A stretch of 9,092 bases of DNA, taken from Pseudomonadota bacterium. GTDB lineage: Bacteria; Pseudomonadota; Gammaproteobacteria; Acidiferrobacterales; Acidiferrobacteraceae. The position numbers were made by a program, and so were the translations under genes. How positions within the stretch are numbered: position 1 is the stretch's first letter; the number at the start of each line of letters is the position of its first letter. The stretch is taken from assembly GCA_021797365.1 (NCBI GenBank), contig JAJZZU010000081.1, positions 1 through 9,092 on the forward strand. Direction: 5' to 3'. This document shows, one piece after another, positions 1 through 9,092 of this stretch. The notes under the pieces are model-generated. The model did no database searches. It had not been told where the DNA came from and saw only the letters and a list, made by a program, of their open reading frames with translations.

Positions 1-352
1 CGCCGATGGCCTGGCGGCGGCCGATCAGGGCCGCAAGGCGCTCGATGATGCGCAACGCCAGCAAGACGAGATCCTGGCCGTGGCGCGCGAACGTGCCGCC
101 GAGATCCTGGACCATGCCGAGCGACGTTCGCGCGAGATCATCGAGGAGGCCCGCGAGCGCGCCCGCGCCGAAGGCGAGCATGCCATGGCGCTGGCGCGCG
201 CCGAGGCCGAGGCCGAGATGACCCGCCTGCGCGAGCGCCTGCGCGCCGACGTCGCGCGCCTGGCCCTGGCCGGGGCCGAGCGCATCGTGGAGCGCGAGAT
301 CGATCGCCGCTTGCACGACCGGCTTCTCGAAGAAGTCGCGGGGCAGTTGTGA
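1..352 (+). CDS. atpF: ATP synthase F0 subunit b, 3' part (5' end outside window)
   Basis: The frame is open from the left edge (first full codon at base 2) to TGA at 350-352 and gives about 116 visible residues. Subunit b is the peripheral stalk of the F1F0 ATP synthase: a dimer anchored in the membrane by an N-terminal helix and bound to delta/F1 by its C-terminal end. The visible part is almost entirely charged, alanine-rich helix (for example REIIEEARERARAEGEH), typical of the long b coiled coil, and ends in the LAGAERIVEREID region that precedes the delta-binding C terminus. Subunit b is usually near 156 residues, so about 40, including the membrane helix and start codon, lie upstream. 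The last four bases overlap atpH. The identification rests on composition, the C-terminal motif and position before atpH; the family is divergent in sequence, but the context leaves little doubt. Confidence 0.93.
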   Translation, partial: ADGLAAADQGRKALDDAQRQQDEILAVARERAAEILDHAERRSREIIEEARERARAEGEHAMALARAEAEAEMTRLRERLRADVARLALAGAERIVEREIDRRLHDRLLEEVAGQL

Positions 353-882
353 TCCGCGACCAGCTGGCGGCGATTGCGCGCCCCTATGCCCGGGCGCTCA
401 TGGCGGTGCCCGGGAGCGACCGCGCCGCGCTGCTCGCGTCCCTCGAGGCCGTCGCCCAGGCGCTGTCCGATCCGGCGATCGCGGCGCTCGCCGAGAACCC
501 CGGGATCCCGCGCGCGCGCCTGACCGCCGCACTGGTGCCCGACGCAGCCGACCAGTCGCTCGTGGCGCGCCTCATCGACCTACTGCTGAAAAATGACCGC
601 CTAGCGGCGCTGCCGTGGATCGCGAAGACCTTTGCCGTTTTGAAAGACGAGGCCGAAAACCGCACGCGCGCCACCGTTACCACCGCCCAGCCCTTGAGCG
701 AGTCCCAGCGCGAACGGTTGCGCACGGCGCTCGCCCGGCGCACCGGACATACCGTGGAACTGGTCGTGGAAACCGACGACCGCCTCCTGGCCGGCGTCAT
801 CGTCCAGCATGGGGATATGGTCCTCGACGGCTCGATCCGCGGCCGCCTGGCAGCCCTTGCCCATGCGTTAAGCCCTATCTAG
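349..882 (+). CDS. atpH: ATP synthase F1 subunit delta
   Basis: A 177-residue protein, the usual length for bacterial delta (OSCP family), which caps F1 and joins it to the b stalk. The N terminus carries the family signature of an IARPYARAL stretch (residues 9-17), where homologues have (V)ARPYAKA. The C-terminal third has the expected pattern of [15 protein letters not shown] followed by a strand with [16 protein letters not shown] and a final [11 protein letters not shown] helix. The start is GTG at 349, embedded in the stop region of atpF (GTGA overlap), which suggests translation is coupled to atpF. It is chosen because it places the RPYA motif at the normal distance from the N terminus. 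No strong Shine-Dalgarno sequence is seen; a purine patch at 329-335 is too distant to be persuasive. The stop is TAG at 880-882, ten bases before atpA. Confidence 0.96.
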   Translation: MIRDQLAAIARPYARALMAVPGSDRAALLASLEAVAQALSDPAIAALAENPGIPRARLTAALVPDAADQSLVARLIDLLLKNDRLAALPWIAKTFAVLKDEAENRTRATVTTAQPLSESQRERLRTALARRTGHTVELVVETDDRLLAGVIVQHGDMVLDGSIRGRLAALAHALSPI

Positions 883-886
883 AGGA
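881..886 (+). promoter_or_regulatory. Ribosome binding site of atpA
   Basis: AGAGGA lies six bases before the ATG at 893 and partly overlaps the atpH stop codon. It is a good match to the anti-Shine-Dalgarno sequence. It supports the 893 start and fits strong translation of a subunit needed in three copies per complex. Confidence 0.75.
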
Positions 887-892
887 ATTCCT

Positions 893-2424
<1,532 letters not shown>

Positions 2425-2425
<1 letters not shown>

Positions 2426-3283
2426 TGGCGCGCGGAAAGGAGATCCGGAACAAGATCCGCAGCGTGCAGAGCACGCAGAAGATCACCCGCGCCATGCAGA
2501 TGGTGGCGGCCGCCAAGATGCGCAAGGCCCAGGAACGCATGCGCGCGACGCGCCCGTATGCCGAGGGTCTGGTGGCCATCATGCGCCATATCCGTGCCGC
2601 GCACCCCGAGTATCGCCATCCGCTGCTGGCCGTGCGGCCGGTCCGACGCGCGGCCGTGCTGGTCGTGACCTCCGATCGCGGTCTTGCCGGGGCGCTCAAC
2701 GTCAATGTCCTGCGCGTCGCCGTGGGCCAGCTGAAGGAATGGGAGGAGGCGGGTATTCAGGGTGAGGTCGCGGTGTTGGGCAACAAGGGCGCGGCGTATT
2801 TTCGTAGACTCCGGGCCCCTGTGGTGGCCCAGCTCGCGCCGCTCGGAGACCGCCCAACCCTGCAGTCGATCATAGGGGTGGTCAAGGTCCTCGTCGACGC
2901 CTACCGCGAGGAGCGTCTTGACCGCATCGCGCTCGTCTACAGCCGCTTCGAGAACACCATGAGTCAGGTGGCGGTGATCGAGGACCTGCTGCCGCTGCCG
3001 GAGCCTGGACCGGACGTCAACCGGCACCGCTGGGACTACCTCTATGAGCCGGAGGCCCAGGATGTCCTGTCCGACATCCTGACGCGTTATGTCGAGACGC
3101 GTGTCCACGGGGTCGTGATCGAGAATCTCGCGAGCGAACAGGCGGCGCGCATGGTGGCCATGCGCGCCGCGACCGACAACGCCGGACGTTTGATCGGCGA
3201 TCTGAAATTGGCCTACAACAAGGCGCGCCAGGCGGCGATCACGCAGGAAATCGCAGAGATCGTAAGCGGCGCGTCGGCGGTCT

Positions 3284-3285
<2 letters not shown>
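2425..3285 (+). CDS. atpG: ATP synthase F1 subunit gamma
   Basis: A 286-residue protein (E. coli 287), the rotating central shaft of F1. Both ends, which form the antiparallel coiled coil inside alpha3beta3, are highly conserved: the N terminus has KEIRNKIRSVQSTQKITRAM followed by MVAAAKM (residues 5-32), and the C terminus has ENLASEQAARMVAMRAATDN followed by the NKARQAAITQEIAEI helix. The middle Rossmann-like domain includes the TSDRGLAGALN motif. The start ATG shares its A with the atpA stop codon (TGATG), an arrangement that favours translational reinitiation; AAGG at 2412-2415 is only a weak, nine-base-distant Shine-Dalgarno. The stop is TAG at 3283-3285. Confidence 0.98.
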
Positions 3286-4671
<1,386 letters not shown>

Positions 4672-4677
4672 TCGGTC

Positions 4678-5121
4678 ATGGACAGCTTTCGCATCGACAT
4701 CGTCAACGCCGAGGGCCCTTTGTTCTCGGGGGACGCGGCGCTCGTCATCGCGCCCTTGCGCGACGGTGACGCGGGTTTCCTGCCTGGCCATTCGCCGCTG
4801 CTGGCCATCCTTCGGGCCGGCGCCCTGCGCGTGCAGGATGCGGATGGCGGGGAGCAGGCCTTCTATGTGAGCGGCGGGTTCGTCGAGGTCCAGCCGCGCC
4901 ATGTCATGGTGCTTGCCGATGTCGGCGAGCGCGCCGCGGATATCGACGAGGCGCTGGCGGCGCGTGCGGTCGAGGACGCCGCGCGGCGCGCCGAGGAGCA
5001 GGCCGGCAAGACCGATTATGCGCATGCCGAGGCAGAGCTGGCGCAGGCCATCGCGCGCCTGTCGGTGGTGCGGCGCTATCGGTCACGAACACCCTATTCG
5101 GCACCGGAGCATACGCGGTAG
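4678..5121 (+). CDS. atpC: ATP synthase F1 subunit epsilon
   Basis: A 147-residue protein, slightly longer than E. coli epsilon (139). It binds gamma at the base of the central stalk; in bacteria its C-terminal helices can act as a brake on ATP hydrolysis. The N-terminal beta-sandwich shows IDIVNAEGPLFSG, DAGFLPGHSPLL (residues 31-42) and FYVSGGFVEVQP (62-73), all family hallmarks, followed by VMVLADV. Residues from about 88 onward form the expected charged, alanine-rich helical hairpin, with DYAHAEAELAQAIARL near the end; the last dozen residues extend past the E. coli end. No clear Shine-Dalgarno precedes the ATG, so coupling to atpD (six-base gap) is likely. It is the last gene of the ATP synthase cluster; no intrinsic terminator with a U-tract follows. 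Confidence 0.96.
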   Translation: MDSFRIDIVNAEGPLFSGDAALVIAPLRDGDAGFLPGHSPLLAILRAGALRVQDADGGEQAFYVSGGFVEVQPRHVMVLADVGERAADIDEALAARAVEDAARRAEEQAGKTDYAHAEAELAQAIARLSVVRRYRSRTPYSAPEHTR

Positions 5122-5155
5122 GGGCGAGACCCTCGCATCGATAGGCGCGACAGGA

Positions 5156-5180
5156 TAGGATGGGCTCAAAGCCCACCCTA
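5156..5180 (+). repeat. REP-like short palindrome
   Basis: Left arm TAGGATGGGCT (5156-5166), three-base loop CAA, right arm AGCCCACCCTA (5170-5180). Ten of 11 positions pair; the exception is an A-C mismatch (5160/5176) that would be a G-U wobble if transcribed from the minus strand. Palindromes with a TAGGGTGGGCT...AGCCCACC core are a familiar dispersed intergenic type in proteobacterial genomes. Only one copy is in this window, so its repeat status is inferred from resemblance. It lies 34 bases after the atpC stop and could stabilise the 3' end of the atp mRNA. The lack of a T-run argues against an intrinsic terminator. Confidence 0.5.
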
Positions 5181-5250
5181 AGCCTCAGCCAGGGTATCAA
5201 ACGGCAAGTCCGCCTGTGGGGCCGGGCCCCCGGGGTGTTAGGAACATCGT

Positions 5251-5286
5251 CCCGGTGGCGCAGGGGGTCGGAGTCCCCTGTCCGGG
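5251..5286 (+). other. Compound GC-rich hairpin in the spacer
   Basis: An inner stem CAGGGG (5261-5266) pairs perfectly with CCCCTG (5275-5280) around an eight-base loop. An outer stem CCCGG (5251-5255) pairs with CCGGG (5282-5286), with a five-base bulge on the left side and a single T on the right. As RNA this should be a stable structure. No function is recognised: there is no U-tract for termination, and it does not fit a tRNA cloverleaf. It could be a leader element of the FKBP transcript or part of a small RNA. Confidence 0.4.
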
Positions 5287-5338
5287 GGTCGGCGATGGCC
5301 GGGTAACGCACGGCGCTTAAGGCCAGATGGGGCGTATG

Positions 5339-5359
5339 CGCGCCCGCTGTCGGGGCGCG
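5339..5359 (+). other. Perfect 7-bp GC hairpin upstream of the FKBP gene
   Basis: CGCGCCC (5339-5345) pairs without mismatch with GGGCGCG (5353-5359) around the seven-base loop GCTGTCG. It ends 62 bases before the FKBP start codon. There is no following T-run on either strand. Stems of this size do arise by chance in GC-rich DNA, so its role is open. Confidence 0.35.
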
Positions 5360-5421
5360 ACCGAATGGGGTCTGCCGACACCTGGGGCCGGAAAAGAGTC
5401 GGGCGACGTTAATACTTTTTC

Positions 5422-5904
5422 ATGGCAGGTCGCATGGTGATCACCAAGGGCAAGGTCGTGTCATTGACCTACACGCTGCGGGATGGGCGTGGCGAGATCT
5501 TCGAACACACGGATGTCCCGATCTCCTATCTCCACGGGTCGGGGGAGGGTTTATTCGAGAAGATCGAAAACGCCCTCGAGGGCCTGAAGGTTGGGGGATC
5601 CGTCGACATCGAGCTTACGCCTGCCGAGGGCTTTGGCGAGCATGACCCGGCACTCACGTTCACGGACGATATCGCCAACGTCCCCCCCGAGTATCAGCAT
5701 GTCGGGGCCGAGGTCGAGGCCGAGAATGAGCAGGGCGAGACAGTCCGTTTCGTGGTGACCGCGATCGCCGATGGTAAGCTCACGGTCGATGCCAACCACC
5801 CGCTTGCCGGCCAGACGGTGCGCTTTGCGGTCACCGTGCAGGCGATCCGTGATGCGACCCCCGAGGAACAGCGTCTCGGCCAACTCACCTCACCCCTGCA
5901 CTAG
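5422..5904 (+). CDS. SlyD-like FKBP-type peptidyl-prolyl cis-trans isomerase
   Basis: A 160-residue cytoplasmic protein with no signal peptide or membrane segment. It matches the SlyD branch of FKBP isomerases, which speed proline isomerisation and act as folding chaperones. Visible: N-terminal FKBP strand KVVSLTYTLRDGRGEIFEHT (residues 11-30), the YLHGSGEGLFEKIENALEGL active-site block (36-55), AEGFGEHDPALTF leading into the insert-in-flap chaperone domain (about 70-120), and the closing DANHPLAGQTVRFAVTV strand (123-139). The C terminus stops after ATPEEQRLGQ plus a few residues, so the His/Cys-rich metal-binding tail of E. coli SlyD is absent, as in the shorter SlyD2-type relatives. ATG 5422 is used; ATG 5434 (residue 5) is a possible alternative, and neither has a convincing Shine-Dalgarno. 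Its position between atpC and glmU is the local oddity. Its client protein is unknown. Confidence 0.93.
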   Translation: MAGRMVITKGKVVSLTYTLRDGRGEIFEHTDVPISYLHGSGEGLFEKIENALEGLKVGGSVDIELTPAEGFGEHDPALTFTDDIANVPPEYQHVGAEVEAENEQGETVRFVVTAIADGKLTVDANHPLAGQTVRFAVTVQAIRDATPEEQRLGQLTSPLH

Positions 5905-5961
5905 GCCATCGGCCCTTTGGGCATTGCCTTTAACCCCTGGGGCCGCTCTAATACCGAACTT

Positions 5962-7353
5962 ATGCAGGCCCCGGCTCCTTCTCTCGAGATCATCGTCCTG
6001 GCGGCAGGCCAAGGGCGGCGCATGGCATCGGCCTTGCCCAAGGTCCTGCACACGCTTGCCGGGCGTCCCTTGCTGGCGCACGTCCTCGATACCGCCACGG
6101 CGCTTGCGCCGCGCGCCATCCATGTGGTCTATGGTCACGGCGGCGAGCACGTTCGCGCCGCGTTCCCAAACGCGCCGCTGGACTGGGTCTTGCAGGCCGA
6201 GCCGCGTGGCACCGGGGACGCGGTGCGTTGCGCGTTGCCGCGGCTTGCCGAGGATGCCCTGACCCTTGTGCTTTTGGGGGATGTGCCCCTTATCACCCCG
6301 GACACCCTGAAGACCCTGTGCGCGCGCGCCACTGCCGGGCTCGCCTTGCTGACCTTCGAGGCTGCCCACGAAAACCAGTACGGCCGCATTGTGCGCGACG
6401 ACCAGGGGCGTGTCGTGCGCATCGTGGAGTGGCGCGACGCTGATGACGCGCAACGGGCGCTACGTGAGGTCAATAGCGGCGTACTGGCGGCCCCCGCCGC
6501 ATATCTGCGCCGATGGATCCCGCGCCTGTCCGCCGCCAACGCCCAGGGCGAGCTCTACCTCACGGACGCCATAGCGCTTGCGGTCGCAGACGGGGTGCCG
6601 GTCGCTACCGCCTCTCCCGAGCATGTCACCGAGGTGGAGGGGGTCAACAGCCGCGCCGATCTCGCTATCCTGGAGCGTGCCTTTCAGGAACGGCAGGCGG
6701 CGGCGCTGATGGCGGCCGGTGTGCAGCTCATGGATCCGCGGCGCCTCGATGTCCGGGGCCTGTTGATTGCCGGGCGCGATGTCCAAATCGACGTCAACTG
6801 TGTCTTCGAGGGCCGTGTGGAGCTCGCCGATGACGTACGCATAGGGGCGCATTGTGTCATCCGCAACAGCCGCATCGCGCGCGGCGCGCGCATCGAGGCC
6901 CAGACGATCATCGACGGCGCGGAGGTAGGCCCCGAGTGCGTGGTGGGCCCCTTCGCGCGCCTGCGTCCGGGCACCGTACTCGGCGGTCGCGCGCGTGTCG
7001 GCAATTTCGTGGAGGTCAAGGCCGCGCGCGTGGGCCCGGACACCAAGATCAACCATCTGAGCTACGTCGGGGACGCCATGATCGGCCAGGGCGTCAATAT
7101 CGGCGCGGGCGTCATCACCTGTAATTACGACGGGGCGCGCAAGCATCGCACGATCATCGGTGATCACGCGTTCATCGGATCCGACACGCAATTGGTGGCC
7201 CCTGTCGAGATCGGGGCCGGCGCCACTATAGGTGCGGGGTCCACGGTCACGAAAGACGCACCGGCAGGTGAGCTCACCCTCAGTCGGGCGGTCCAGAAAA
7301 CGGTCAGCGGTTGGCGGCGCCCGGAGAAGCAGGCGCGCCCCGACAAGGAGTGA
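5962..7353 (+). CDS. glmU: Bifunctional GlmU: GlcN-1-P acetyltransferase / GlcNAc-1-P uridyltransferase
   Basis: A 463-residue protein (E. coli 456) that acetylates glucosamine-1-phosphate with acetyl-CoA and then couples the product to UTP, giving UDP-GlcNAc for peptidoglycan and lipopolysaccharide. N-terminal uridyltransferase domain: LAAGQGRRM and PKVLHTLAGRP (Arg20 and Lys27, matching E. coli Arg18/Lys25), VYGHGG, LQAEPRGTGDAV, GDVPLI with the metal ligand Asp107, and VEGVNSR with Asn229. The C-terminal left-handed beta-helix has hexapeptide repeats from about residue 260, GPFARLRPG, the catalytic His365 in INHLSYVGD (E. coli His363), NIGAGVITCNYDG, and GWRRP near the end. The frame is open back to TTG 5917, but ATG 5962 is preferred because it places LAAGxGxRM at the family's normal distance from the N terminus. 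Fifty-seven bases separate it from the FKBP stop. It is presumably co-transcribed with glmS. Confidence 0.98.
   Translation: MQAPAPSLEIIVLAAGQGRRMASALPKVLHTLAGRPLLAHVLDTATALAPRAIHVVYGHGGEHVRAAFPNAPLDWVLQAEPRGTGDAVRCALPRLAEDALTLVLLGDVPLITPDTLKTLCARATAGLALLTFEAAHENQYGRIVRDDQGRVVRIVEWRDADDAQRALREVNSGVLAAPAAYLRRWIPRLSAANAQGELYLTDAIALAVADGVPVATASPEHVTEVEGVNSRADLAILERAFQERQAAALMAAGVQLMDPRRLDVRGLLIAGRDVQIDVNCVFEGRVELADDVRIGAHCVIRNSRIARGARIEAQTIIDGAEVGPECVVGPFARLRPGTVLGGRARVGNFVEVKAARVGPDTKINHLSYVGDAMIGQGVNIGAGVITCNYDGARKHRTIIGDHAFIGSDTQLVAPVEIGAGATIGAGSTVTKDAPAGELTLSRAVQKTVSGWRRPEKQARPDKE
7345..7350 (+). promoter_or_regulatory. Ribosome binding site of glmS inside the glmU 3' end
   Basis: AAGGAG forms the last two sense codons of glmU (Lys-Glu), just before its TGA, and lies six bases before the glmS ATG at 7357. 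It is a near-perfect Shine-Dalgarno at good spacing, so glmS translation can start from the polycistronic message independently or by coupling. Confidence 0.85.
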
Positions 7354-7356
7354 TCC

Positions 7357-9092
<1,736 letters not shown>

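Larger units (their letters stand above)
5122..5421 (+). other. Gene-free, structured spacer between atpC and the FKBP gene
   Basis: These 300 bases contain no reading frame that resembles a protein; the one long frame across it, on the minus strand, is mostly antisense to atpC. The region is rich in inverted repeats: a REP-like palindrome at 5156-5180, a short GGGGC/GCCCC stem at 5218-5230, a compound hairpin at 5251-5286 and a perfect 7-bp GC stem at 5339-5359. None is followed by a U-tract, so none is a standard intrinsic terminator. There is a T-run at 5416-5420, but it lies immediately before the FKBP start codon, 57 bases from the nearest strong stem. No tRNA or recognised riboswitch is evident. 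It probably holds the 3' end of the atp transcript and the promoter or leader of the downstream unit. Confidence 0.6.

Noticed and set aside
5156..5180. Intrinsic terminator for the atp operon
   Set aside because: The stem is suitable, but neither flank has a T-run, so a Rho-independent terminator cannot be claimed.
5245..5300. Possible tRNA in the GC-rich spacer
   Set aside because: There is no 7-bp acceptor stem, no TTCGA-type T-loop and no anticodon arm in the right register; the stems form a single compound hairpin.
4904..5311. Minus-strand 135-codon frame spanning the atpC end and the spacer
   Set aside because: About half of it is antisense to atpC, it has Arg/Pro/Ala-rich composition, it has no recognisable domain, and it crosses the palindrome and hairpins. 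It is not supported as a gene.
5912..5942. Terminator between the FKBP gene and glmU (GCCC-TTT-GGGC and CCCCTGGGG)
   Set aside because: The stem is only 4 bp and the second palindrome has too short a loop. No U-tract follows, and the short gap is better read as intra-operon or promoter sequence.
5917..5961. Upstream TTG start for glmU adding 15 residues
   Set aside because: The extra residues resemble nothing at the GlmU N terminus. ATG 5962 gives the normal distance to the LAAGxGxRM motif and a length close to E. coli GlmU.

Overview
The window is a compact run of housekeeping genes, all on the + strand, in GC-rich DNA. It holds the distal part of an F-type ATP synthase operon (atpF 3' end, atpH, atpA, atpG, atpD, atpC). 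A 300-base gene-free spacer follows, then a SlyD-like FKBP peptidyl-prolyl isomerase gene, glmU, and the first 95% of glmS, which runs off the right edge. The subunit order and the near colinear match of AtpA, AtpG, AtpD, GlmU and GlmS to the Escherichia coli proteins (recalled, not aligned by software) point to a gammaproteobacterium or a close relative such as an acidithiobacillus-type lineage. The high GC content suggests one of the sulfur- or iron-oxidising or other environmental members rather than an enteric. The species cannot be fixed from this sequence.

Layout: 1-352 is the soluble end of subunit b. 349-5121 encodes all of F1 (delta, alpha, gamma, beta, epsilon), packed with overlaps of 4 bases (atpF/atpH) and 1 base (atpA/atpG) and gaps of 6-10 bases elsewhere, so it is one transcription unit with probable translational coupling. 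5122-5421 has no convincing gene but holds several GC-rich inverted repeats, one resembling a REP-type palindrome. 5422-5904 is the FKBP gene, 5962-7353 is glmU, and glmS starts 3 bases after the glmU stop codon.

Functionally there are two modules. The ATP synthase genes couple the transmembrane proton (or sodium) gradient to ATP synthesis. GlmS and GlmU catalyse the first and the last two steps of UDP-N-acetylglucosamine synthesis for peptidoglycan and lipopolysaccharide; the GlmM step between them is not encoded here. The atp-glmU-glmS neighbourhood is well known in gammaproteobacteria. The local departures are the FKBP gene with its structured leader between the modules and the loss of any untranslated leader in front of glmS.

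I found no mobile element, CRISPR array, RNA gene, defence system or other exotic system. The most interesting signals are in the 5122-5421 spacer and in the unusual sequences just upstream of the FKBP and glmU start codons.
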